64,000 nucleotides of DNA, from NCBI GenBank assembly GCA_963942565.1, contig OZ012699.1, positions 28,242,621 through 28,306,620 on the forward strand, written 5' to 3'. Below are positions 11,732 to 23,418 of the stretch, one piece after another. Numbering within the stretch: the stretch's first letter is position 1; every line of letters begins with the position of its first letter. The notes beneath the pieces were generated by a model. The model made no database searches, was not told the origin of the DNA, and was given only the letters and a program-made list of their open reading frames with translations. The stretch is from Maea johnstoni (Eukaryota > Annelida > Polychaeta > Spionida > Magelonidae). Position numbers and translations under genes: made by a program.

Positions 11732-12156
11732 GACCTGTGATATACCTATTCATGTTTCATTACATTATATCAGCTTACAGCTTGATTATAAAGGATTCAA
11801 TATGTTTTAGTATTTAGGTTTTGATTGATTTCTTGTTTTGTATTATGAGGTGACAAAAACCTTTCTATCCAGAAGAGATGGTCATCAGCATTAAGCTAAT
11901 CATTTATTTGTCATGTCTTAATGTAGGCGTGACAATATAAATCAATTTCCATTCATTTATACGTTTCATTAGGAATAACATGAGCATTTGTTTAAATGGT
12001 TGAGACCACTTCCCTTGCGGACCTCCATTGACAACACATATTAAATCGATGTGTTTGAGATGACAGATATGAACATATAATAAATCACCTTCCTATGGAA
12101 AATTTGTCTTGTTTTATTTGCCTCCTTTGCTAGAACTGATAATCATAAGGTAGAAG
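11732..12156. other. Right part of the loop between inverted arrays
   Basis: AT-rich, no gene or repeat recognised. Confidence 0.5.
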
Positions 12157-13993
12157 GGAAGCTGGATAGATAGATATAGGACCAAGCACCGCGGGTGAGA
12201 GGGCAGTTAGATAGGTATCGGACCGAGCACCGCCGCCTAGAGGCCAGCTCGACAGATATAGGACCGAGCACCACAGGTTAGAGGGCAGCTAGATAGGTAT
12301 TGGACTGAGCACCGCAGGTTGGAGGGCAGCTAGATAGATAAAAGACCCAGCACCGCAGGTTGATGACCAGGTAGATAGATATAGGACCAAGCATCGCAGG
12401 TTAGAGGGCAGATAGATAGGTATCGGACCGAGCACCGCCGCCTAGAGGCCAGCTAGATATATATAGGACCGAGCACCACAGGTTAGAGGGCAGCTTGATA
12501 GGTATCAGACCGAGCACCGCAAGCTGGAGGGCAGCTAGATAGGTATCGGACCAAGCACCGCAGATTGGAGGCCAGCTAGATAGATATAGGACTGAGCACC
12601 ACAGGTTAGAGGAGGTAGAAAGGTATCGGACGGAGCACCACAGGTTAGAGGGCAGCTAGATAGGTATCGGACCGAGCACCGCAGGTTGGAGGGCAGCTAG
12701 ATAGATATAGGACCAAGCACCGTAGGTAAGAGGCCAGCTAGATAGAAATAGGACCGAGCACCACAGGTTAGAGGGCAGCTAGACAGGTATCGGACCGAGC
12801 ACCGCAGGTTGGAGGGCAGCTAGATAGGAATCGGACCAAGCACCGCAGATTGGAGGCCAGCTAGATAGATATAGGACCGAGCACCACTGATTAGAGGGCA
12901 GCTAGATAGGTATCGGACCGAGCACCGCAGGTTCAAGGGCAGCTAGATAGATATAGGACCAAGCACAGCAGGCCAGCTAGATAGATAGAAATAGGACCGA
13001 GCACCACAGGTTAGAGGGCAGATAGATAGGTATCCGACCGAGCACCGCAGGTAAGAGGGCAGCTAGATAGGTAACGGACCAAGCACCGCAGGTTAAAGAC
13101 CAGGTAGATATATATAGGACCGAGCACCGCGGGTTAGAGGGCAGCTAGATAGGTAATGGACTGAGCACCGCAGGTTAGAGGGCAGCTAGATAGGTAATGG
13201 ACCGAGCACCGCAGGTTAGAGGGCAGCTAGATAGGTAACGGACCGAGCACCGCAGGTTAGAGACCAGGTAGATAGATATAGGAACGAGCACCGCAGGTTA
13301 GAGGGCAGCTAGATAGGTAATGGACTGAGCACCGCAGGTTAGAGGGCAGCTATATGGGTAACGGACCGAGCACCACAGGTTAAAGACCAGGTAGATAGAT
13401 ATAGGACCGAGCACCGTGGGTTAGAGGGCAGCTAGATAGGTATCGGACCGAGCACCGCAGGTTCAAGGGCAGCTAGATAGATATAGGACCAAGCACAGCA
13501 GGCCAGCTAGATAGAAATAGGACCGAGCACCACAGGTTAGATGGCAGATAGATAGGTATCCGACAGAGCACCGCAGGTTGAAGGGCAGCTAGATAGATAA
13601 AGGACCGAGCACCGCAGGTTAAAGACCAGGTAGATAGATATAGGACCGAGCACCGCGGGTTAGAGGGCAGCTAGATAGGTAATGGACCGAGCACCGCAGG
13701 TTAGAGGGCAGTTAGGTAGGTAACGGACCGAGCACCGCAGGTTAAAGACCAGGTAGATAGATATAGGACCGAGCACCGATGGTTAGAGGGCAGCTAGATA
13801 GGTAACGGACCGAGCACCGCAGGTTAGAGACCAGGTAGATAGATATAGGAACGAGCACCACAGCCTTGAGGGCAGTTAGATACATATAGGACTGAGCACC
13901 GCAGCCTAAAGGTCAGCTAGATAGATATATGACCGAGCACCGCAGTCTAGAGCGCAGCTAGATACGCATAGGACTGAGTCCCACTGCCTAGAG
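12157..13993. repeat. 41-bp minisatellite array, reverse orientation
   Basis: About 44 copies of gagcaccgcaggttagaggg-cagctagataggtat-cggacc, the reverse complement of the 8801-11198 unit, with the same 41-bp period. Two unit types are interleaved, one with 'ggtatcggacc' or 'ggtaatggacc' and one with 'gatataggacc', often as higher-order blocks of several units. A few units are shortened (about 12610 and 12970). Confidence 0.95.
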
Positions 13994-14039
13994 CCTATAA
14001 TTTTCAAATTGTTTAAGTGATTCTAGGCATTGTTACATT

Positions 14040-16320
14040 TTAAGGAAGGTCTCAGTGTTATTTACCTACTTCTAACATTTCTGAGAAAGCCATGCTTATT
14101 CAGAGCCACAGCAATGTCGCATTTGACTAAGATTGTATACTTAAATGAACAGGGCAGAAGTTTCCTATTTTTCTAAACACCTAAGGATGAAGCGGAGGTT
14201 TGACCACTTTCCAATGTCCGATTAAAATAAAACATATTTTTTGTGAGGGGGCCTAGATACAATTCATCTGCCTAGGAAAATTCACAAAGATCCATACTTG
14301 TTTACAGCTACAGCAACGAATTTAGAAAAGTAGCATTTGGCGAAAATTGTCGACTTAAATGAGCAGGACAGAAGTTTCCCAGTTTTCTGAACCCCTATGG
14401 AAGAAGTGGACGCTTGACCACTTTCCATAGTCTGATTTCAATAAAACTTATATTTCTGGAAAGGCCTGGACGTAATCTATTCCCCTAAAAAATCTCACAA
14501 AGATTCACATTTATTCTAAGCTATGGTGACGCATTTAAAGAAGTCGCATTTGACAAAAATTGTAGACTTAAATGAGCAGGGCAGAATTTTCTCATATTTC
14601 TGAACACCTATGGAAAAAGTGGACGCTTGACCACTTTCCTTTGTTGAATTTCAATAAAACATACATCTCTTGAAAGGCCAGGATGCAGTCTATCTGCCTA
14701 GGGAAATTCAAAAAGAGCCATGCTTATTCAGAGCTACGGCGACGAATTTAAAAGTTGCATTTGACGAAAACTGTGGACTTAAATAATCAGGGCAGAAGTT
14801 TCCCATTTTCCTGAACCCCTATGGAAAAGTGGACGCTTGACCACTTTCCATGGTCTGATTTCAATGAAACTTATATTTCTGGAACAGCCTGGATGCAATA
14901 TATTTCCCTACAATATTACAGAAAGATTCATATTTATTCTAAGCTACAGCGACGGATTCAAAGGAGTTGCATTTGACAAAAAGTGTAGACTTAAACGAGC
15001 AGGGCAGAAGTTTCTCATTTTTCTGAACCCCTATGGAAGAAGTGGACGCTCGACTACTTCCCATGGTCTGATTTCAATAAAACTTATATTCCTGGAAAGG
15101 TCTAGATGCAGTCATCTTGCATAGAGAAAATCAATAAGATTCATACCTATTCAGAGCTACGGCGACGGATTCAAAAGTTGCATTTGACGAAAACTGTGGA
15201 CTTGAATGAGCAGGGCAGAAGTTTCCAATTTCCCTGAACATCTATGGGAAAAGCGGACGCTTGACCACTTTCCATGGTCTGATTTAAATAACACTTATAT
15301 TTCTGGAAAGGCCTGGATGCAATCTATTTCCCCCGAAAATTACAGAAAGATTCATATTTATGCTAAGCTACAGTGACGGATTTAAAGAAGTTGCATTTGA
15401 CGAAAATTGTATAATTGAATGAGCAGGGCAGAAGTTTCCCATTTTCCTGAACCCCTGTGGAAAATGTGGACGCTTGACCACTTACCATAGTCACATTTCA
15501 ATAAAACTTATATTTCCGGAAAGGTCTAGACGCAGTCCTTCTGCATAGAAAGATTCAATAAGATCCATCCCTGTTCAGAGCTACGGCGACGTATTTAAAA
15601 GTTGCATTTGACGAAAACTGTGGACTTGAATGAGCAGGGCAGAAGTTTCCAATTTCCCTGAACACCTATTGAAAAAGCGGACGCTTGACCACTTTCCGTA
15701 GTCCAATTTCCAAAAAATATATACCTCTGGAAAGGCCAGGATGCAGTTTATCTGCCTACAGAAATTCTAAAAGATCCATACTTATTCAGAGCTACAGCGA
15801 CGAAATTAAAAGTTGCATTTTTGACGAAAACTGTAGACATAAATGAGCAGGGCAGAAGTTTCCCATTTTCCTGAACCCCTATGGAAGAAGTGGACGCTTG
15901 ACCACTTTCCATGGTCTGATTTAAATAACACTTATATTCCTGGAATGGACAGGAGGCAGTCTATCTGCTTCAAAAAATCCACAAAGATCCATACTTATTC
16001 AGAGCCTCTGTGACGAATCAGAGAAGTCGCATTTTGGCAAAAATGTAACTTAGCGAGTAGATCAGAAGTTTCCTCTTTTTCTTAACCTCAATGGGAAAAG
16101 CGGATGCTTGACCACTTCCCATTGCTTGTTTCCAATAAAACTTATATTTTTAGGAAGGCCTGGATGGAATCTATTTGCCCATAAAATTCCACAAAGATCA
16201 ATAATTATTCAGAGCCAAGGCAACAAATTTTAAAGAGGGCGCACTTGACGCAAATTGTGAACTTAAATAAGCAGATCAAAAGTTTCCTATATTTCTGAAC
16301 CACTTTAAAAAAAAGCTTAC
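14040..16320. repeat. 212-bp satellite, eleven copies in alternating subtypes
   Basis: The landmark agggcagaagtttcc recurs at 14151, 14365, 14578, 14789, 15001, 15212, 15425, 15636, 15849, 16059 and 16273, a spacing of 210-214 bp. Subtype one has ggcctggatgcaatctattt and attcatatttattctaagct; subtype two has aggatgcagtctatctgcct and atccatacttattcagagct. They mostly alternate, giving a higher-order unit of about 424 bp. Copies diverge towards both ends of the array. No coding potential. Confidence 0.9.
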
Positions 16321-16359
16321 ACTAGGCCATTTAATTCTAAGTATTAATATATCAAAAAG

Positions 16360-16745
16360 TGATAACCAACTTATTTGTGTAGGATGAAAGGTAGTTGGTA
16401 TACCTGTGATATGGAAACTGGTAGTGATATTTGATTGATCAATGCTGTACGCTGATGACATCTGGTGGGGAAATGAGGAACTAATTTTCAAACTACCCAA
16501 CAAAATACATATGCATTTTTATTTCAAAACCAATGGAAAAAAGTTATAATTAAATGGCTATGTTTCAATAAGAAGAATGAAAGGAAGGTCTTCATTTAAG
16601 TATTACTATATTTAATAGTTATATAAAACTTATTTATTGTCAGATGAAAGGTATTTGGTATACCTATGCCATGGAAAATGGTGGTGATTTTTGTGTGATA
16701 GTACTGTATGGTGATGGCGCCTGGTGGGGAAATGATGAACTAAAT
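16360..16745. repeat. Two-copy tandem duplication, 260-bp period
   Basis: The blocks gatgaaaggta-ttggtatacct, atggaaa-tggt, and tctggtggggaaatgaggaac (with variants) occur at about 16383 and again at about 16643. The first copy directly follows the 212-bp satellite. Confidence 0.75.
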
Positions 16746-17395
16746 AGTAGCTAAAATGCACATGTTGTTTATCCAAAGGTTCGAACTATAAAATACCTAA
16801 CCCAATGAGCAGTTTAATTTTGAATGTAATGGCAAAAGTATGCCAATAAAAGGGAAGATGTTGGGTTGTGAATACCATCCACTTTGCTTGTGGTGCAAAC
16901 TTCTTTCTGTGCTCTAAAAAAAACCTAATTTTGATACACTAACCAGTAAATTTGGACTTGTTGGAAGTTTCGTGGACCCATCTTCTCCCCCCCCCCCCCC
17001 CCCCAGAGTTAAGATATGTTAAATTGGCCTTTATTTATTTTGTTTTACATTGCTTTTCATGCACAAACATTTCTAAATGTTAATATCTTTTTAACAGTTC
17101 AAAGAGAAACAACCAAGTTATGTGGCAGTTGGTACAAATGCTACCCTTCTTTAACGGGTTCTTTGCCTGTTGGGCAAAGTATGAACAAATGTATGTAAGG
17201 TCATGAGGGAATTTGGCAATATTAGGAATGACACTTTCTCTAAAGTTCACAAGTACATGTCTGATCATTAATAATCAAGGTCAACACAACACTGGCGGCA
17301 ATACATGTTTTTCATATGTCATATTTATTCAGAGTAATTTCAGTACAAATAAAGAATGGCTCCACATAGCGGAGCAGATGGAAATTCATCGGAAC
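16746..17395. other. Intergenic with an 18-base poly-C run
   Basis: A poly-C run lies at 16987-17004. Otherwise no gene or recognised element up to the foldback element. Confidence 0.55.
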
Positions 17396-18277
17396 CCGCA
17401 CATGGTTGACCCCGTTTTGTTGACCAGGGGTCAACTATGTGCGGGTTTCGATGGTTTTTAGGGCTGGATGGTTATTAAAAGAAACTAGGTAGGCACCCCT
17501 TGACACATAAAGAAATGTCTTGAAAGGTCAATAACCAGGTTTATGGCATAATCAGAACGCAACAGAGTTTTTTATATATACAGCGAAAGATGAGTTGTTA
17601 TGAAAGAAATGTGTATGCTTGGAAAGAAAGTTTTTCGTTGCTTTGGGATATTTCTATGGATAGTTAGCATTTTGTTTGTTCTGGTAGGTGTTTTTAATCG
17701 TATTAATAACTAGGTAGGCGCCCCTTGATACATAAAGAAATGTCTTGAAAGCATATTTTCGCTATGGTCGCGTACCAGTGTTTATCTATTTCTTCCAAAA
17801 TATGATAGCAGACCTCGTCAAAGGGTTAGATGGATATTTTCTTTTGCGAACTCGCCATCCTTTTTACGATTAAAACACCTAATGGACCAAGCAAAATGCT
17901 AACTATAGTCTGTCTGACTTTAATTGAGTTGGGCTAACCGCTTTTTACTCTTTTTTCCCACAAAAAAATCGTTTTTGCCATGCAAACTTGGCAAACCTCT
18001 TTGTAGGGAAATAAGGAAAAAGTCAGACAGACTATATATCCAAAGAAATATCCCAAAGCATCGAAACCCTTTCTTTCCAAGCATACACATTTCTTTCATA
18101 ACAACTCATCACATCTTTCGCTGTATATATGAAAAATAACTTGTTGCTTTTTGGTTATACCATAGATGAATTAAAAAAAATGTCAATCTAAGATTATGTG
18201 AAGTTCCTGACAGGACATCTAAATGACATCACTTAGATGACCGAGTAGGTCAACAAAACGGGGTCAACCATGTGCGG
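17396..18277. mobile_element. Foldback DNA element with 30-bp TIRs
   Basis: 17396-17425 is the reverse complement of 18248-18277 over 30 bp (begins ccgcacatggttgacccc). Inside, 17581-17690 is complementary to about 17886-18123 once a nested insertion is removed, so the element folds along most of its length. A second perfect hairpin (17393-17447) repeats the TIR sequence at the left end. The string cataaagaaatgtcttgaaa occurs twice on the left side (about 17507 and 17732), a direct duplication. No transposase frame, so non-autonomous; superfamily not assigned. Confidence 0.85.
17907..18033. mobile_element. Nested MITE, TIR AGTCTGTCTGAC, 127 bp
   Basis: agtctgtctgac at the left end mirrors gtcagacagact at the right. 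It interrupts the right arm of the 17396-18277 foldback. The undisturbed left arm (17630-17690, reverse-complemented) reads gctaactatcc where the right arm has gctaac-TAT, element, ATA-tcc, so the left arm serves as the empty site. The target is TA-rich. The interior contains gccatgcaaacttggcaaac, also recognisable in the copy at 24173-24584. Confidence 0.85.
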
Positions 18278-18393
18278 TACAGCCACTCTATAAAAGGGTG
18301 CGTTGGCACGACAGGTTATTTATAACGCATTCACTCCGTTTATTGAAACATTTGTTTGAGCCATGGCCACCTGTACAATGAGCAGCTATTCAC
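18278..18393. other. Spacer, nothing recognised
   Basis: Short unique-looking sequence between the foldback element and the 21-bp repeats. Confidence 0.5.
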
Positions 18394-18670
18394 ATTTACA
18401 AATACTAGAAAATGATTTATAAATACTAGGAAATCATTTATAAGTACTAAAAAATGATTAATTAGTATTACAGAACCATGCACATTCCTAAATACAAATT
18501 AACCATTTCCTAGTATTTATAAATCCTGTTCTGGTATTTAGAAATCATTTTCGAGTATTTAGAAATCATTTTCTAATATTTGTAAATACTGCATTTACAA
18601 ATTCAGGAAAAATGACTTATACATACTAGAAAATGTTTTATAAATACAAGGAAATCATTTATAAATACTA
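18394..18670. repeat. 21-bp minisatellite that changes orientation
   Basis: Units such as aatactagaaaatgatttat (18400-18470) give way to the reverse complement (aaatcattttcgagtattta, 18505-18590) and then to the forward orientation again (18620-18670). Units are imperfect and separated by short non-repeat segments. Confidence 0.75.
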
Positions 18671-19075
18671 AGAATTATAATAGAATTGTAATTTAAGGGT
18701 TCAAGATAATCAGATTGGGCTGATGAACGGTACGAGTGAAATGGGTCTTTTGCAATCGTAATTTCTCAGAAACATACGGATTACTAGTATATGCGTTAAA
18801 CTAGTACTGCCACGCGGCTGTTTATCAAACTCACGTGCCAATGAAGGTTCGTCCTGATTGGTAAAAATTGCAATAAAGAAACTCAGATACATTGTGATTT
18901 ACGCACATCATTCAAATTTGGTTTTACACCATGCAACAGTTATATATCACAGCACGCATGTACGTGTGTCTATATGTATGTGCGTATGGTTATCAACTGA
19001 CCATGTGTAATTGTGACTAGATACGCAATATGATTAGTAAAAAGAACAAATATTAACAGATCGTAATATCAGCGA
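18671..19075. other. Intergenic, nothing recognised
   Basis: AT-rich, with a short atgt/gtgt run near 18960. No gene. Confidence 0.5.
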
Positions 19076-19810
19076 AAAATGGGTTCATAATGAATCTTTT
19101 CAATAAAAAATACCTAAGGGAAAAACAATTAAAGGACAGTTCATCTAAGGTGTACATGTACATCATTATGATTTTCCCTTATGCTGAGGAAATTTGATAA
19201 TCGGTGTCAGGCGAAAACGCCCGATATGCGAAAACGCCCTAATTGAAAACGCCCGACTTTTCAAGTGCTGCCGTGAGCCGTGAGCGGCGGCTTGCTGTGA
19301 AGTGCTCTCTCTGTCGGTGGCACATCAGGGGCCATATAATTCATGGATATATAATTCATGGATGTTGTCATTGACAGTTGTTGTCAATTTAATTTCAGTT
19401 ATAATAATTACTGTCTCCATATAATTCATGGATATTGTCACAGTTGTTGTTATTGACTGTCTGTCAACTGTCAGTGCCAGCAGCAATTAAATACATATCT
19501 ACGTATGTGCTGTATGTCCTAGTGTTTCCGCTTGTCGTTGATGGGTGAATCTATATATTTATCTATAATGGTGAAATAACTCATTTTCGAACTTTATTCC
19601 AATATTTCAAAGTGACATACAATGTAGCATGTGCCGACATCTTTTCAATAAAAAAAAAACACTTTTAAGGGTAAAAACAACTGAAGGACAGTTCACCTAA
19701 GGTGTACATTTACATCATTATAATTTTCCCTAATCTTGAGGGAATCTGATAATCTTTCCACTAATGAAAAATAGGTTTATAATGAATCTTTTCAATAAAA
19801 AAGACAAATC
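19076..19810. repeat. Two-copy direct repeat with short internal repeats
   Basis: A block of about 120 bp (aatcttttcaataaaaaa, then aaggacagttca-ctaaggtgta, then atcattat-attttccct) occurs at about 19090-19200 and 19630-19755, and its first part again at 19785. Between them lie three gaaaacgccc units (19213-19256) and three copies of ccatataattcatgga-type sequence (19330-19440). Confidence 0.75.
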
Positions 19811-20024
19811 ACCAAGTGGTCAAGATCTTAAAACATCTCAAATATAGAATTGGCTACTTGACAGTAAAATATATTTTCCCAGAATACCTGCCGTAGTATG
19901 TCAAAGAAACGTATGACCAAAAAAAAATGAAAAATAATAACGAAAACTACTGATAATAACTAATATACCCGAAGATTCCAAATGTTTTGATTTTGTGTTT
20001 ATATTTTGTGACGTTAAGAACGAT
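19811..20024. other. Intergenic, nothing recognised
   Basis: AT-rich, no gene. Confidence 0.5.
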
Positions 20025-20292
20025 TTAGAGCCGGCTGAAAATCTGACTAAAAAGGGCCAATGTGATTGGATGGTTTTCCTGGCAATACGTTATGAATGAA
20101 TGCGCCGGCTGGATAATCGGGTGAACAGAGCGCATCCTACATCCGGGTCTGTGGTGCTCACCGTGGTTCTCGGCCTCTTCTGACCCACATATTATTCCTG
20201 TTATTTTCGGGCAAAAATCTGCTAACATACTTTATAAGAGATAGGACTATATGATATCAGAAACGGGAAAATAGTCGGGCGTATGTCTGAAC
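20025..20292 (-). mobile_element. Fragment of hAT-like element, TAGTTCAGACATA end
   Basis: Read on the minus strand from 20292 the sequence begins tagttcagacata, then ttttcccgtttctgatatca. The same terminus opens the insertion at 36861. Only the terminal 50-60 bp are clearly shared. It ends where the segmental duplication containing zinc-finger copy A begins. Confidence 0.55.
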
Positions 20293-20299
20293 TAAAACA

Positions 20300-21860
20300 A
20301 TAAGTGTTCAGTGTCCTATATAGTCAAGAAATGAACTGTAATATTCATGATTCCTGATATCCAGGTAGATTCGAATATCACTTCTATTTTGTTTCATTCA
20401 GAATATCAGGAATCAAATGGTTGTTATCGTTAGTTAAACAACTAACTTGAGGGCTCAAAATACTTAGTTACTGGCACCATGCACTGAGGGATACGCAGTG
20501 GCCTTGTGATTAGGAGGCCTGGCACCAAAGCATGAGGTTGCAGGTTCAAGACTCCATTTGAACCCCTATTACCGTATACACTGTATATCCAAAGAAGCGC
20601 ACAGCCCCCTTTTTCATTATTTCTTGACCTTCCAAACCTCCCCCTATAAGCACAAATATTTCCTTACCTTTACATGTGAAACCGTTACAGACTGTATATT
20701 GTCCTTTTTCTAGAGTTTGAACACATCACATGATTGGCCTTCCACCATTTTAGTCTTTATACATACATACATATCAGCATCCAATCAGACATGGCATAAC
20801 AAAATAAACGAGAGCCTGAAGCGTCCAAGCTTAAAGCGGCCATTGATTGTTGCCACGCTCAGCATCACATGTGGTTGCGGGTTTACAGACGACCGCCAAT
20901 TCCCCATTAGCAGTTTTTATCTAAACTTGCATGTGCACTTATTCAGATTAAGACAGTATTTCCTTATGGAAGGCTGTCTATGTTGCTTCTGAAACTGAAA
21001 GAGTTGTTGATAGTATTCTTAAAGTAAGAGAAGGCAATTCCTTCCCAGTTCCAGGTTTCCTTCTCATATTGATATGACCTAAGCTTTTCAAAGCCATATA
21101 GAACCACTTCCCTCTATCCTTCAAGCACCATGTTGGTTGCCGTTATCTATACAAGGTGTTTTAGTAACTTTTAAATCCCTGATCTTTGAGTGTAATTTTT
21201 TTCAAAATAGCTGCAATGTTTTGGGTGTGTAAAATTAAGATACAATAAAGCCTGAGTAGTATGTGGTATCTAGCAGGTCTTTATATAAATATGATGGGAA
21301 ATTTACTCAAGTATCTATAAGTCATATTGGTATTCTCTTTTCCTTATTTTGAAATTTTATCTGCTTTTTCAGATCTATGATGTGACAAGTGCAGCTACAA
21401 AACTACTGTGTAACTGGATATCACCCTACAGAGGCCAGAATCAATCAAGGTCAAAGTTGAGAGTTCATTTCTGCATCTTAGCGAGATAAATCATGTGCTG
21501 TGCTCTACTCTATGAAACAATGGAAGTTATCCAGGGAGCAACCATTTTCCAATAAGACAAGGATAAATTTCAAGTTAATCGTACATGCAACACCTACACC
21601 AAAAAAGTCCTATAATTTAACTGATACCATCATTCTCGTGAAACATATTTAAAGGAGAAAAATAACTCAGTAATTAACTGTTGACTCTGGAATATATTTT
21701 GTTGAGTGTATGTTTGATTCCAATACTATTGTCAAAAGATCATAGGAGCCAGACAATGAGGACGCAGGAACGTAAAGCACAACAGGATTAAATTTTGCGT
21801 TAATTATTGAGTAAAGGAGATTGAGTTAATTAGTGAAGTCTTAGTGGTGAAGCACTTACC
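20300..21860 (+). promoter_or_regulatory. 5' region of zinc-finger copy A, with putative 3' splice site
   Basis: Aligns in direct orientation with 38305-40125 (gaatgaa-tgtaatattcatga, aatatcaggaatcaa, aaacaactaact, then the exon-proximal blocks), apart from one insertion in copy B. Both copies keep a polypyrimidine tract plus AG (ctgctttttcag; here the AG is at 21371-21372) about 490 bp upstream of the start codon, followed by conserved sequence. I infer an intron ending there and a long 5' untranslated exon. The promoter and first exon are not identified. Confidence 0.55.
20485..20575 (+). mobile_element. Old tRNA-derived SINE head (copy A)
   Basis: cagtggccttgtgattagga followed by aggttgcaggttcaagactcc resembles a tRNA A/B box pair (B box ggttcaagactcc). 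The matching sequence at 38905-38990 in copy B shows insertion before the segmental duplication. Confidence 0.55.
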
Positions 21861-22145
21861 ATGTCTTTAGACACAATATGTCATGAGGATAGGCATGAAG
21901 GCCCAGAACCTTATCCTACTGATGAATGTGATCAATCCTTTTCCAAATCATCAAGTCTGATAGATCTTAAGAAAACACAATGTTGGGAAAAATCTTTTCA
22001 ATGTAACTTGTGTGTCAAGGCCTTCACAAGACTCTCACATTTGATGATACATAAAGGCATGCATTCTAGAGAAAGACCTTATCCTTCTGTTGAACATAAC
22101 GTTAGTCTGGTGCAACAGAAGAGGAATCATCTTCCAGTGCAATGA
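21861..22145 (+). pseudogene. Zinc-finger copy A, separated 5' coding part
   Basis: This 94-codon frame starts MSLDTICHED, the counterpart of MSLDVVAHKD at the start of copy B, at the same conserved ATG (context cacttaccATG). It includes a degenerate finger and one good finger (FQCNLCVKAF to HKGMH), then VSLVQQKRNH as in copy B. After 'aggaatcat' (22130) 14 bases present in copy B (40294-40307) are missing, so the frame leaves the finger array and stops at 22145. The rest of the protein lies in another frame (22090-23418). Either the gene is dead or translation now starts inside it; a splice that skips the shift cannot be excluded. Confidence 0.7.
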
Positions 22146-23418
22146 ATGTGATAAGGCATTTACATACCCTTCTGGTCTGATAAAGCACAAGAGGATACAC
22201 AGTGGGGAAAGACCCTTCCAGTGCAATGAATGTGACAAGGCATTCACACAGGCTTGTGGTCTGTTAGAGCATAAGAGGATACACAGTGGGGAAAGACCTT
22301 TCCAGTGCGATGTATGTGACAAGGCATTCACAAGCTCTTCTGGTCTGGTAAAGCATAAGAGGATACATAGTGGGGAAAGACCCTATCAGTGCAATGAATG
22401 TGACAAGTCATTCACAAGGTCCACTGGTCTGGTACAGCATAAAAGGATACACAGTCGGGAAAGACCCTTCCAATGCAATGTATGTGACAAGTCATACAGA
22501 AGTTCTTCAGTTCTAATAATGCATAAGATGGTACACAGTGGGGAAAGACCCTTCCAGTGCAATGAATGTGACTGGGCATTCACAAGCTCTTCTAGTCTGG
22601 TAAAACATATGAGGATACACAGTGGGGAAAAACCCTTCCAGTGCAATGGATGTGACAAGGCATTCATTAGCTCTTCCGCTCTGGTAAGGCATAAGAGAAT
22701 ACACAATGGGGAAAGACCGTTCCAGTGCTATGATTGTGATAAGGCATTCATAGATTCTTCTGGTCTGATAAAGCATGAGAGGATACAGAGTGGGGAGAGA
22801 TCCTACCAGTGCAATGAAAGTAACAAGGCATTCCCAAACCCGCTTGGTCTGGTACAGCATTTGAGGACACATACAGCAGGAAGACCTCTTCACTGTGCCA
22901 AGACTTATAAGACAGTGTCTAACCTGAAGGAATGTGAGAAAACACATCAAATGCAGTCAACTCACAAAATAGAACCACCGTCATCAGAACCAAGGCAATG
23001 GATTGTCATTGAAGGACAGTGTGTCCCTATAAAGCAAGAGCTGGAGGAGGAAAATGCCAGTAGCATATTAGAAAAACAAGAAAACCTTGTTGTTAGAGGA
23101 CAGTGTCTCTCTATAAAGCAAGAGTTAGAGGAGGAAAATGCTAGCAGCATATTAGAAAAACAAGAAAACCTTGTTGTTAGAGAACAGTATCTCCCTATTA
23201 AACAAGAGTTAGAGGAGGAAAATGCTAGCAGCATATTAGAAAAACAAGAAAACCTTGTTGTTAGAGGACAGTATCTCCCAATTAAGCAAGAGTTAGAGGA
23301 GGAAAATGCTAGCAGCATATTAGAAAAACAAGAAAACCTTGTTGTTAGAAGACAGTGTCTCCCTATGAAGAAAGAGGTGGAGGAGGAAAATGCTAGTAAC
23401 AAGACACCTTGTTACTAG
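22090..23418 (+). CDS. C2H2 zinc-finger protein, copy A (short paralog)
   Basis: Open frame of 442 codons. It has seven canonical C-x2-C-x12-H-x3-H fingers joined by HSGERP-type linkers (residues about 15-210), an eighth with the last His replaced by Gln (ERIQ), a ninth with the second Cys replaced by Ser, then a Cys-poor remnant. From about residue 305 the tail has five tandem 28-residue units (core PIKQELEEENASSILEKQEN); four carry I-K-Q-E and the last M-K-K-E, all fitting psi-K-x-E sumoylation sites followed by acid residues. Presumed nuclear DNA-binding regulator. The reported start (MNITLVWCNRRG) is only the first Met in this frame; the ancestral start is at 21861, now out of frame. The frame ends early relative to copy B: a short deletion in the last unit brings in a stop, and two more tail units lie out of frame to 23551. 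No KRAB, SCAN, BTB or ZAD domain was seen. Functional status unsure. Confidence 0.7.
   Translation: MNITLVWCNRRGIIFQCNECDKAFTYPSGLIKHKRIHSGERPFQCNECDKAFTQACGLLEHKRIHSGERPFQCDVCDKAFTSSSGLVKHKRIHSGERPYQCNECDKSFTRSTGLVQHKRIHSRERPFQCNVCDKSYRSSSVLIMHKMVHSGERPFQCNECDWAFTSSSSLVKHMRIHSGEKPFQCNGCDKAFISSSALVRHKRIHNGERPFQCYDCDKAFIDSSGLIKHERIQSGERSYQCNESNKAFPNPLGLVQHLRTHTAGRPLHCAKTYKTVSNLKECEKTHQMQSTHKIEPPSSEPRQWIVIEGQCVPIKQELEEENASSILEKQENLVVRGQCLSIKQELEEENASSILEKQENLVVREQYLPIKQELEEENASSILEKQENLVVRGQYLPIKQELEEENASSILEKQENLVVRRQCLPMKKEVEEENASNKTPCY

Noticed and set aside
8801-13993. CRISPR-like reading of regularly spaced repeats
   Set aside because: Units are contiguous 41-bp tandem copies with no unique spacers, and the genome is clearly eukaryotic.
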